Source: Purshia tridentata
Lineage: Eukaryota; Streptophyta; Magnoliopsida; Rosales; Rosaceae
Direction: 5' to 3'
Length of the DNA stretch: 64,000 nucleotides
NCBI GenBank assembly: GCA_003254885.1
Contig: QANT01002383.1
Location: 33,604-97,603 of the forward strand
Shown piece by piece: positions 1 through 12,900 of the stretch. Below the pieces are notes generated by a model that worked only from the letters and a program-made list of their open reading frames with translations, was not told the DNA's origin and made no database searches. Each line of letters opens with the position of its first letter. The stretch's first letter is position 1. Made by a program: the position numbers and the translations under genes.

Positions 1-358
1 ATTAATATAATATTTAGTTGTTTCAAAATGCTGAATGGATGTTAGTTTCACTTTAATGTGTTTATTTAGTCATCTCTTTCATTATGCAAGGAAGCAGAAA
101 GAACTTGATCCTATATTTTGTCAATTGATTTTCTGCTAATAGCTGCATGATTAGGGAGAATAAAAGACAATTGATATTTCTTTTTTTAATAATTACCGGG
201 ACATTGCCCTTTCCGTATATAGTTTCAAATACATGGATAGCATACAGAAAAGGGTGATAGGCTCTTGTGAATTGTATTATTCTCATAACATAACAACTTC
301 TTTTCTTTGTTATTTTGTCCGAATGCCTGATATCTTCCAAATATTGTTGTTTCAATAG

Positions 359-2392
359 GGAACAGTTCTTTTTGTATTTCAACCAGCGGAGGAAGGAGGA
401 GGAGGGGCTAAGAAAATGTTGGATTCTGGAGCATTAGAGAATGTTAGTGCTATTTTTGGGTTGCACATTGCAAACCATTTACCTATAGCTGAAGTGGCCT
501 CCAAACCTGGTCCCCTTTTGGCTGGGAGTGGCTTCTTTGAAGCAATAATTAGAGGAAAAGGAGGTCATGCAGCAATTCCTCAGCATGCAGTTGACCCAAT
601 ACTGGCAGCTTCAAATGTGATTGTCAGCTTACAACATCTTGTTTCACGTGAAGCTGATCCACTTGACCCACAGGTAAACCTCCTCATTTCTTCTCTGCCC
701 AAAAGTATGACCAGGGTTTGAGCCCATTTATAATGTACCTGCAGAACCTGTTATAATCTTATGTAGTGTCAACCAATCTTATTACAGTTTCTTTGGAGTA
801 TTAAATCCTTGTTTACTTTATGCACTTGGTTGCTTTTAACTTGTCTGTTTTCTCTGACAAATTACAATCACCTGATTGAACACCTATTTTAGATTCATCC
901 CTTTTTTAAATGACAGCATCTCTAATCATTACATTGGTGTTGTGCACTTTGGTATGTGTCAACCTGTTCTCTACTATAGTGACTCTCTGTAGCCATCACA
1001 ACACATATTGATATCAAGGGAAAGGGTTGTCGTTCTGATGCTAAAGTGCGGGTTGCAGGAAGTAGATTGAAGTTAGGAAGACCTAACAGTATTTATGGTA
1101 TTTGACATTTGATTGAAATCAGAAACTTGTCCTGCCTACGGCAATGAATGAAGTGGAAATGAGATCAAGAGATGCCGAAAAATATCAATTTCATATATGT
1201 AGGTCCAGAGGCTATGGAGGGTGCAGGGTCGGACATTAGATTATTATTGTATATTATTGACCTTCTCTTGAATGCTGCTGCTAAATTAACACAATATGAA
1301 CCTGGAATACCTATTTTGATCTTATTAATGTCTCAGATTACCGTAAACTTTCAAATATTTTGTTCACCATTTTGTTATGCTCTAATAATTTCATGCTTTA
1401 AAAAATTGCATTAGATTTTGCTGCTTCTCTTAGTGCATTTGCAGAAAATTTCACCTTCGTTAATTCATGATTAGTAAATTTATTTCTTCTGTAAATGCTC
1501 TCAAGTCAACTAAGTACAAAGATTTTCAGGTAGTGACAGTTGGAAAGTTTCAAGGAGGTGATGCATTCAATGTCATTCCAGATTCTGTCACATTTGGTGG
1601 CACCTTTCGTTGCTTTTCAAAGGAGAGCTTCATGCAACTCAAGCAGCGCATTAAGGAGGTAAAACACTTAAATGGTGCATTTAATATGTATATTATGAAA
1701 GAATTCATTGCATACTTTAATCTATAACTGTAAAATTAAAAGTTAAAAACAAATTTAATTGATTACTGAATTAGTTATACATTGCTAATTTGTCGAGGGC
1801 CATTTTAGCGTCATCATATTATTATTCTTTTATTCTAAATGAATTTTCTTACTGTGCAGACAATTAGTCCATGCATTCTCTTTGGAACTTTTAATAATTA
1901 AAGTCCAAGACCTTTGAAAGTTTGAATTTGCATTCATTTCTCTAACGTTCACCATACAAAAATCTGATGTCCTTCTTTTAACAGGTTATTATAGGGCAAG
2001 CTGCTGTACAAAGGTGCAATGCAACTGTCAATTTCCTTGAAGATGAAAAACCTTTTTTCCCCGCTACGATAAACCATAAGGACTTGCACAAACACTTCCA
2101 AAATGTAGCAGGAGATATGCTCGGCACCCATAAAGTCAATGACATGCAACCATTGATGGGATCTGAGGACTTTTCATATTACCAAGAGGCAATACCTGGA
2201 TACTTCTTCTTTCTTGGAATGAAGGATGACAGACTTGGATATCTGGATACACCACACTCACCTTACTTCCGAGTGAATGAAGATGCACTTCCTTTTGGTG
2301 CTGCACTTCACGCTTCTTTAGCTGTTAGATATTTGCTTGAATTCCAGCAGGAAGTTCCTTTGCCGGAACGAGAATATCGTGATGAATTATAA
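359..2392 (+). CDS. IAA-amino acid hydrolase ILR1-like (M20 peptidase), 3' part
   Basis: Amidohydrolase that releases free auxin from IAA-amino acid conjugates in the ER lumen. Coding exons are 359-673, 1530-1658 and 1985-2392, all joined in phase 0, giving 283 residues. The first visible exon reads [20 protein letters not shown], holding the Glu-Glu pair of M20 metallopeptidases. It is followed by LHIANH with a metal-binding His and by the dimerisation domain ([17 protein letters not shown]). The last exon has GSEDFSYY and the PHSPYF His. The chain ends in RDEL, a KDEL-like ER-retention signal seen in ILR1-type hydrolases. The N-terminal exons, with the signal peptide and the metal-ligand Cys/His motif, lie before the window, so the gene is cut by the edge. 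I see no lesion. It resembles the IAR3/ILL4 branch, but I cannot fix the orthologue. Confidence 0.93.
674..1529 (+). other. Intron of the ILR1-like gene
   Basis: This 856-bp intron starts with GTAAAC and ends with TTTCAG. It is AT-rich. The 80-codon open frame inside it (1172-1414) resembles no known protein and is treated as chance. Confidence 0.8.
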
Positions 2393-3431
2393 CAGGCTTA
2401 CTGACTAATTCGTTGGTTCAAACAGAGTCTTCATGGAGTACCAAAGGATATTCATATTGCAGCAACTGTACTTTAAAATGTTTTTTTCCTTTGTAAAGTA
2501 GACACATATCTAGGTTTAATTCTCATTGATGTTGAATTTTTGTAATCATATTTGTCAAGTAAGTTGGGTGAGGTTCAGTAATACAAGCATTCTTGATAAT
2601 ACGATTCACAGCAACTTCTGTACCACCTTCATATATTTTCTCTCTGAAATTATAGTCTCCATGATGAACCTTTTTCTTCAATAAAGAAATTTCAAATTAG
2701 GTCATGACCATGGAATATTTTTTGTTATCTTATTTTCTTGAAAAATTGTTTCAAATATATGCTCTTGCTTGAGGGTCTCTATGCCAAGAAATTTTTTGGT
2801 TGCTTACCTTGTAAAGCATTTTACTTGAATTAGTAAAGCCTCTGACCAACACTTCTTATGCTAATCTCTTGACAACCATTACACTTCACCTGCCCTTTTC
2901 CCCCTGGCACTGAAAACAATCATGCATAATTAGCCTTCTAAAGGTTGCATACCATGCAAACATTGTCTTTCAATTGAATAGCCTCGTGGCATCTCTTTTT
3001 TTTATGGTAATGGCCTCCCAGCTTAGAAAATCCCATACAGTCCCAATTAAGCATAAAACTTTAAGTTGGCACTGCAGAATAAGATTAGAATCAGTATGAA
3101 AACTTCAGAAAAGGGCAAAAAATGGTAGTCAGAATATTTATTAAAATAAATATAAACATTCAATCAACTCGCAACCAGAATAAACATTCAATCAACTCGC
3201 AACCAGATGCAAAGATAATCATTATTATAACAGAAATTTTTCTAGGATGCTAATTTAGGTCCTATTTTTCTATACATACAATATGCTTTGATTTTGAATT
3301 TTCAAAAAACCTATTAAATTTGGGTAAAAAGGAACAAATCTGAGCAGACAACTCTGGGGTTAACTCAAAACTACTCTCACATGCTCCAATCAGCACTTCT
3401 TCGAACACGCTATTTAGAAGCCAATTATATG
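2393..3431. other. Intergenic stretch between convergent genes
   Basis: The 3' ends of the ILR1-like gene (+) and the glycosyltransferase gene (-) face each other here. An AATAAA at about 2680 fits a plus-strand polyadenylation signal. A short direct repeat of about 30 bp (AAACATTCAATCAACTCGCA type) sits at about 3154 and 3181. No other gene was seen. Confidence 0.6.
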
Positions 3432-5531
3432 TCAATACCCAAAGACTTTGGATGCTAATTGTAAAAGGGGTTCCAAAGCACTTGGGGCAAACTTTCTTGC
3501 AAAAAGGAAACAGAGTGAGGTCGGCTGATTGTTGTAAAGACATGTTTCACGTACAGAAATCTTCTTGAAGAATTCCTCTGTAATATCCTCTTTGCCAAAT
3601 GTAGCTGGATGAGCACCTCCTCTTGACCAATCCACATAAGTAAGGGTCCTGTTTGCCAAAAGATGTGGAACCAGGATGGTAAGCATTGTCTGAAAGTAGT
3701 GCTCATCCACATAACATGCTGGTTTGCAAAAGTCTCTGAACTTGGGGTAGTAAGTTGTGTCTTCAACGATCTTAACTGCAAGTTTCCGATTGATCTCAAA
3801 CCACTGAGACCCTTTACGCCAATTACTGAGGTTGACCAAAGGAGCCATACGTCCATCATAGCGTCCTCTCCCATATGGTCCGAGTTCATCAAATGAACCC
3901 ATAAAGCTGTACTTGGATCTTGATAAGTAGTGATAGACAATGCTGAGGTTGCTGAGAGGAATACACGCTTCAGAAAGGAGGACAAACCATTCATTTGAGA
4001 TGTCAAGCAATGCATTAGCTAGGAGTCTCCTCTCAGCTTCACACATACTCATCTCTCCCCACTCTGCTACCTGAATCATAAAATATAAATTGTTGCACGT
4101 CTTTATACAAGAGAACAAGTAGGTTCCAAGTTCCAACACATATGCATAAGTGGCTGTAGAGAAACAGGGATTTCTGGTAATAAATGATTCCATTGAACAG
4201 TTTACATTATGCCACTTGAGACAAAAAGAATAAGGTTCCAACATCTTATTGAGGAATTGTGTGCCAATAGAATTTTAACCCACCAACTGACTTAAAAAAT
4301 AAATGTTTTAATTGTGCAATATAATCTGCTAAACAAAGGGTAATTACTAGATTAGCTGCGGATCACTCATCACAGGGCCAATTTATACTGGATCTAAAGC
4401 TGACCCTCAGTACCCAATGCACAACAATGCGTCCAATGGATTCCTTGCCAAAGGAATACATCTAAAATGCTTTAAACAAAACAATTCTTAGTCACTGAGA
4501 AGTGCACAGCCTTGGTATTCAATGTAAGGTTAGCTCACATCTCTCCCCCCAAATCTTTATTTGCTTGTGAAAATTTGAATGCGATGAAATAAAACCATCC
4601 ATGTGAGTTCATACTATTTTCGATAGCCGACATAATCATTTTTAATTGATAAAGTTAGGAAGAGTTAATATTTTACAGAATTTCTAAACAACTAAAGCAT
4701 AGCAATCAAAGATTGCTATAACGTATAGTAAATGGGAATGCTCCAACCCAACCTGGGTGGGAGAAGGCCATCATTATAGATGAGAAGTCCAGAAGTTTCC
4801 CTTTTAAACATACAATAGAAGTGAATATCACAGCATACAATCTTCATAAGACAGTACACAACCTATAGGCAGCATCTTGACTGTTGAGAGATTTGAGAAA
4901 TCATTCTGGCACCATTAAATAAGAAAGGAAGAATGTTCCGATAAATTTTACATAACTATAGCATTTAGGGAGCAATTAATAGTACTAATTATGAAATAAT
5001 GACTTGGGATACCTTGCTTGGGATTTGTCTCTTGTAAAACACTGATGAAGGTGGGAAGTTGGGACTATAAGATGGCAGTGAATGAATGTAGATTGAGTAA
5101 AGCCCCTCGTGCCCTTTAAAAAACCGCTCCCAAAGAGGTGCCATTGGCAATGGTCCCTTAGTCAAGAACATGAAAGCAATCTTGGGAACTCTTTTAAATG
5201 GATATTCCTTTATTTGAGTAGCAAACGAACCCAGCCACAGCAACTCCGTGTCATTCATGGTGTGCAACAGATTAGATGGAGGTCTAATCCGACTTTCTAA
5301 ACTATTTGGCTCTTGAAAGCAAGTCCTCATAGTGGATAATGTTGTTGGAGCCACATTTTGAACTCCAAAATACCGAATTGTATGCATACTCAAAATTGAA
5401 ACCCCAATACCCAGAACCATAAACATCAAGAGAAACTGAATGAGTCTCAAAGGCAAGGCCCTAGCATGGATGATTTTAAATGGAGTAGCAGGGTCCTTGC
5501 CTTCCTCCAATGCCCCCACTCTTGACTGCAT
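3432..5531 (-). CDS. Core-2/I-branching beta-1,6-GlcNAc-transferase family protein (BC10-like glycosyltransferase)
   Basis: Type II Golgi membrane protein of the plant DUF266/Core-2/I-branching family (Pfam PF02485), related to rice BC10, which affects cell-wall and arabinogalactan glycosylation. Exons are 5013-5531 and 3432-4070 on the minus strand, joined in phase 0 across QIPSK/VAEWGEMSM, giving 385 aa. A short basic cytosolic tail precedes one hydrophobic segment at about residues 28-50 (LRLIQFLLMFMVLGIGVSIL). The luminal domain carries family signatures: KIAFMFLTKGPLP, the EWGEMSMCEAERRLLANAL stretch, LLSEACIPL, GRYDGRM, and WRKGSQWFEI near the middle. Near the C terminus come CYVDEHYFQT and LTYVDWSRGGAHP. 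Length and order fit intact family members. The acceptor substrate cannot be told from sequence. The ATG at 5531 opens the frame before the membrane anchor. Confidence 0.93.
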
Positions 5532-6420
5532 CTTAATTCAAATCTTAATCAAATCCAACTGTCAGAAAAAGCAATGAAATCAAATTCCACTTCTGATTAA
5601 TGTAATTTGCAGAATATCAGATCCAACAACACCTTTTCCAATCCAAATTAATACAAAATATATCACCTTACAATAGGAAGAGTAAATGAAGTTTGGTTTT
5701 TGAGGTATGATTTTTCAAATTTATGCAACAATGGAAGCCCATATTGCATCACAAAGTCCACAAAGATCAAGATCACATCAAAAAGTCAGGAACAAGTCCC
5801 TTTTCCAATTGGTTATTCCCCAAACAATAGAGCTCCAGTCAAAAACAGGAAAGTTACCGATCAAATCACACAACTTTTCTCGTTTCTATTCCCATTTTCT
5901 TGGCAAAAATGAACAAACACATAACATGGTGATGAGGAGAGACAACAAAAAAGGAAATGGGCAAGATGGTATTACCATGTGGGTTGCATAAAGGGAGCTG
6001 TATATGGTTGAATCAGTGCCAGATACGTTTGAGGAACCAAGCAGATCGGTTCACACTTATCTCACTTCAATTCCTATGTTTCGCCGGCTCTCACTGAATG
6101 ACGAGGGAGAGGTTTAGAAGGCTCTCATTCATTTTTGTTTGTGTTTTTTCTTTCTTTCTATCGTGGGGTGCTTGAAACTTGCAAAAAAAGTGTGATGAAG
6201 ATTAAAACTGAAGCATTCAAGAGAGAGAGAGAGAGTGTGACAAACAGCAAGAGAGAGAGTGAGAGGGTGGTGGAAAAATCGAGGAGGTGTGTTGTGTTGG
6301 GAATTTTGTTTTGTTCCTTTGAGTTGGGAAAGCCATTACGCGGTCAGTGCCTGAGTGGGTTGTGCCTTATGTCCAGGCCGTGACCTTTCTATGTGTTTTG
6401 TTTTGTGGATTCTTCTGTAT
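5532..6420 (-). promoter_or_regulatory. Probable 5' leader and core promoter of the Core-2 glycosyltransferase gene
   Basis: Upstream of the ATG at 5531 the minus strand is pyrimidine-rich. A CT-type microsatellite (GA on the plus strand, about 6220-6270) fits a plant Y-patch or leader. A spliced 5' UTR is possible, but I cannot place its borders. The plus-strand open frames in this stretch look like chance. Confidence 0.4.
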
Positions 6421-8675
6421 GCACGTGTCGGTGTTGTGGCTTTCGCTATTCTGTTAAGACTGTTATACAATGTCTATTGGCTCCAAGCCTTCAACTTTTA
6501 CTTCTTTCCATAATTTCATCAGCTTCTTTTTTTGTTTCAACAAAATTATTATGACATTCGTATTTCTCTCCATGCACCGTAAATTTGAAACACAAATCTT
6601 TTATTTCGTTGGAATTTTTAGATTATGATATGAAATATAACCGAAAACCCTCATAATTAGTTCAAATGGTGAGAAACGGATTAGAATTAGGATATGTCAA
6701 TAGTTCTCTAATGTAATAAGAATATCAATATAAGTTCCGTGACAAATTAAATGAGACCCATGATGAATTCAAGACTAAATTTTGTATTTTTTGAAAACAA
6801 AAAAGTTTGTCCAACTTTATTAAACTTATTTATTTTTATTTTATTTTTCAGACATTGCTCTATTTAATGCAAGCTTTGCTCTCCAACATTGTTTCTTTGT
6901 TACCCAATAACACTTTTTACTTTATTTCAGTGTCTATATCCCAAATTCATAGAATTCAACAATTCATGCAAGTGGTGCAAGATTTGCACTTTATTCAATT
7001 CTTTGTTTCTGGGTCTGAGCATTTGTCACTGTGATGAGGGAATGGCGGTCTGAACAACATGACATCAAGTAATGTAAGAACGGACGATGATACAAATACA
7101 ACTGGGCCATAGCCATTGGCAGGCCGCAAAGCTTGTTTATTTTTACTTTTCTTCTTTTAATCTTTCTAATTTCTTTTTATTAATTTATTAATCATTTACT
7201 ATCAACCAGAGACTACTGGACAAAATGTTGACTTGCTCGGCATTTGATAGTTTTGGACAAAGCCATTTGATTGGAAGTCCGGTTTGGAAATTCTTGAAAT
7301 GCCTGTATAATATATTGATGTTCAAAAATTAATTGGCTCTATAGTCAAAATTATTTTTATTTTTATTTTATGAAAGATGGCACATAGAAAAGCCACGATG
7401 CTTCCACATCCACATCCAGCTTGCACTTCATGGCATCAACACTTTACATTGGAATCAAAACCCTCTTTACACATAAATAAAGACACTAACCAACCTTTTC
7501 TAAAGCTAAAACATTCAAACTCCATGCCATATTTCAAAGGATAATGAACAATACCACAAGACCATCTCCACTTTTAACACCCATATTCAAACCTAAAACC
7601 TTGCTCTGGCATCTCATCAAAACACATTGTGCATCTTTAATGCTCCTGCACTTCCACTTCATATCAACTAATGCAAACAAGCTATTCAAGTGATTCCCTG
7701 TACCTCCTATACAAAAGCAACTTCTCTATCTAACTACAAAACCGAGAACTGGTTTTAGGAAATAGGTCCCCCCCAAAGGCACTGCTTTTGGTATCAATTT
7801 CAGTTTGGAAAGTTTGTGTTTCTGGAAGTACTTTAGCTCTTGTTCCAACAAAGAGCCCAATATGCTATGAGAAAGAAATATCTGTCCCTGAAGAAATTTA
7901 ACCGAAAAACTGCCTCCACAAAAACAAAGATCTCAGCGTGAAGATATTTATGATATGACGAAGAAAAAAGAGAAGCTACACCTACTCTAAATCTAAGAAA
8001 TGGAGCTGAGAATAGTATGCGAGAAAGAACAATAGGGTCTCATTCAGGGTCAGACTGTATGAGAAACAAACAAAACAGTAAAGTTGTTGTCAAGATGAGA
8101 GCAGCGGTGTCCATGGTTGAGAGGAAAATGTGGGGTTCTAAGGGGTCAATGGTATTTGAACGGAGAAACAATAAAATTTAACTTTCTTTATTTGAATAAG
8201 CACATCTTAAAGTAAGTGTCAAATTTAAAAACAAAACAGAACCAAATCTAAACATATCATTACTTAAATGAATGTGTATATCAAGTCCTAAAGTGAAAAT
8301 ACAAACAGCTCCTTAATTTTATAACTCTTCCACATTTAGATAAAACAGGGAAAAGAACCGAGGATACCAAGTATTATTCTTGTAGATGATTTTAATAAAG
8401 GTGACACCAGATGTGCCAAAAATCAATTCTAACAAATGCAACAGTGAGGCATGAGCAGATTGAAACTTAAACTGAAGAACAAGGTAAAACACCCATGTAA
8501 TCAAAATTAGCACATATTAATATGAATTTCCCAATTCAGACATCAAAGGAAGTGCTACTAACATCCACTTAAAACAGAACAAGAAGACAATCTAAACCAT
8601 AGTTCGGCTACAAAAAAATATTAAAATGAAACTAAAGCCTCATAAGAAACCAGCAAAAGTCCTCACGAGGCAACC
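6421..8675. other. Intergenic, no recognised gene
   Basis: This is AT-rich DNA with no protein family I recognise. About 7370-8160 is less AT-rich than its surroundings and could include transcribed non-coding sequence or a UTR. A 24-codon hydrophobic open frame lies on the minus strand at 8040-8114, but nothing supports it as a gene. Confidence 0.4.
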
Positions 8676-9647
<972 letters not shown>

Positions 9648-9978
9648 GGCTGATCGTACGAGCTGAGCTTGCCTGCAGAGAGACTGAGAAAGACGGAAGC
9701 TCTGTTCGTGCTTGTGCTGCTTTTCGCGATTAGGGTTTTGGTGTAGTCGTCTAGTGGAGTATTTAAGGTCGTTTAATTGGTCATACGAGATTGAGGACGG
9801 TAACATAACCGACGTGCGAAAAACGGTGTCGTGTTATATGTTGGCGCCATACGGCGCCGTTTCATGCTTGCATCCCTTAATCGACAAAATACCGAAAATG
9901 CCCTCTATCTCAAAACGTTAACTGAATTCTACAGATACTATCAATTCGTCTTCTTTCTGAGCGCTACCACCTTCAAAA
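9648..9978. promoter_or_regulatory. Divergent promoter between RPS30 and the RNA methyltransferase, with a telo-box
   Basis: Only 331 bp separate the two start codons. TTAGGGTTTT at 9730-9739 is, on the minus strand, an AAACCCTAA telo-box, a well-known element of plant ribosomal-protein and translation-gene promoters. Its position about 90 bp upstream of the RPS30 ATG fits control of that gene. Both products serve RNA or ribosome function, so co-expression is plausible but inferred. Confidence 0.65.
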
Positions 9979-12900
9979 ATGGCGACTATGCCGAGCCACG
10001 GCCTGAGGCACGTGAGTCACGTGACCAGCATGCGACCGTGGCTCCGAACATTGCGTAGCTCAACCTCTGTCGCTTCTCTATCTTCTTCCCCTTTGGCCGA
10101 GGACTCAGAGCAGGCCCAGTTGAACGAAAAGCCCAGCTCGTATTTTCCAAAGCGAGGGCAGACTTTGGAACTGGTGTGTGAGTCTCTGGCTTTCAAAGGG
10201 AAGGGTCTATGTAAGGTTTCTGACACTGGGTTCGTGGTCATGTGTGACCGTGCACTGCCTGGTGAGCGCTTCATTGGGCGTGTTACTCGCAGGAAAGGGA
10301 CCTATGCTGAGGTACGAGTAATGGCTTTTGTTTCGTTTCTGGGAAAGTTTTGGAAAGGACTGGGAAAATGGCATCTTGGGTTTTCTTTTTTTTATGTTTT
10401 TGGTGTGAAAAATGCTGGAGCTTTAGCTTTGTGGGAGTAAATATTAGATAGGTTGTGAGACTTTGTATTGCTCTCATTGAATTTTGAAATTGAGAATGTA
10501 AACTGGGTTTGATTTATATGCTGATTTTTTTAAGTATAGTAACACAGTTACATTAGGCCCATTTGAAGTGAGATAAGTTGCGCTGACTGTGATTCCTAGC
10601 CTTATCATTCATTCTCTCTGAATTGATGATGGTTGATTGCAGAACTTAAACATGAGAGACACTATAAGGAACAAAGAAGGGAAAATAAAGAACAAACCGA
10701 TTACTTGATGTATTGCAGTAATTTTGGTCTTCTGGAGATTTGTTATATAAACCGAATCAGAGTGGAGTAACAGGAATTTGAGACTATTGCTTTCCAATGA
10801 TTCTGTTCATATGTACGGAGGTTTATGTAACAAAGTACTGGCTTGGAAAAATATTTTCTGTAGAAACAGCATACTTAAAAAGCAATATTTCTTTGCTAGA
10901 AGTTTCTGTTGTATATAACTTGAGATGCTGTGCTACTTTTGTTGGTTTTGACTATTATGTGATTTCCCATACAATTCATTGGCTATAGCATGGAATAAAA
11001 GCTATTTCATAATTCAAAAGATAAAAAGAACATTTTTTTTGTGGTAAAAGTGCAGGTGACAAAGGTAAAGACAATAACTCCTCATTGGGATCTCGTGGAA
11101 GCTCCTTGTGAGTATGCTTCTTACTGTGGAGGATGTAAAACCCAAAATTTATCTTACGAGGCACAGCTCAGAGCTAAGGAGCACCAAGTTCGTGAGTTAA
11201 TGATACATTTTGGGAAGTTTTCTCATACAGAACTGGAATCTCTAAGCATCATGAAGCCCATTGTTCCCTGTGAAATCCAGTTTCATTACAGGAATAAGGC
11301 TAGTGCAGAACCTGAACTTTGTTAAATCTGGATGTTCATTTGGCTGCATGCAATAGCCATAATGGTTTTCCTCTTATTTTATCAGCTTAGAAAACAGTTA
11401 CTCATTTTAGCTAGCACAACTGGCTTATTATCTTTTGTGCTTGCCAGATTCTCACTAATATTTTTAAATATACAAAAAAATATGGACATGTTTTAAGCCC
11501 AAATAATTTTTCAAATTTGGAAAATTGTCACTCTTTTGCCACAAAAATGCTCCCTCTATTTTTTTTTTATATGAGTACCCCTTTTCTTATGGAATATATG
11601 CCCTTACATTTAAATCAAATGGTCTCATTTGTTTGACTTTGTATATGACAATTAATTGACCGAGTTAATTAATTGACTTATCTTTGAAATTCAATTCATC
11701 GGGGACCAGAAATTTCATATAAGTAGTGCTATGCATCTTATAGGTACACTGACATAGTATGCATTTCTATTTCTCAATTACAACTTTAATAATCACAGCA
11801 TCAAAGCACTCTATACTGGTGAGGTATATATACTCTGTATATTTTTAGGTTGATATGCATTCCACTCTAAAACTTTTAAGAATTTGTAAGTTCTCTGTAC
11901 TCTGCAATTTGTAGAAAAGTTTATTGATAGATTATAGTTATTGAAAATATATATATATATATATTTTCTGATAATTTTCTGCGTTTGCAGATGGAGTTCT
12001 CATTCGGTTCTAAAAAATGGTGGCCTAGAGAATCATTAATGGAGAAACACAATGAAAATGAGAACCACGCCTTGGGACTGCATGCTCCTGGCTTCTTCGA
12101 TAAGGTTCTAGATGTTGACAAGTGCTTATTGCAAAGTGAAGCTGCCAATATGGTATTTCCTTTTTCTCATTATGTTATTAAATGCAGAAATTGAGACTTT
12201 TTACCTTGCAGACAACATTATAATCAAGAATCCCTTTTTCTAGCTTTCTTTTGTTATGATATTACGCTAAACCCTAAACCCTAATATCACGCTCATGAAT
12301 TTTTGGAAAGAATTGCCTTCCCATTACTCATGAGTAGAAGAAGAAAAATACTCTAGGAGGGACCAACAAATGTTGATTGATGTCTCTCTGAACAGTAGGA
12401 ATGGTGTAACTAATACCTATAAAAACCATACTGCAGTGTCTTTATACTTATCCCATTCTCCCCAACTTGCATAATCTCAACATAATAATTTGTATGTGGC
12501 TACAATGCAATTCCCAATCAAGGATTCATTGTCATCTGTTGTTGCATGTACTGAAACTCCCCAACATTGTCAAACTGGCAGGTTGTAACATTGCAAATGA
12601 CTTCACCACTTTTTTTATTTGTCTGCTCTTCTCTAATTAATAATTTTCACCTTCATTTATATTTTTAATTAGTGTTGGCAGTATATGTGATTAGTGTCAG
12701 GAAATTGTACTATCCTGCATCAATGACTTGCATTTCTGATGTATAGGTTCTTGCAGCTGTCCAAGACTGTTGGAGAGATCCACAATTAGGTCTCTCTCCT
12801 TATGATGTTTACTCTCATGCTGGATTTCTTAAGCATCTTATGTTAAGAACTGGAAGGTACTGTGAGTTGTATGATGTCTCGTAATTTTTTTTCCTTTACA

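Noticed and set aside
8040-8114. A 24-codon hydrophobic open frame on the minus strand (MDTAALILTTTLL...)
   Set aside because: Too short, no family recognised, no signal beyond an ATG and stop. Kept only as a remark.
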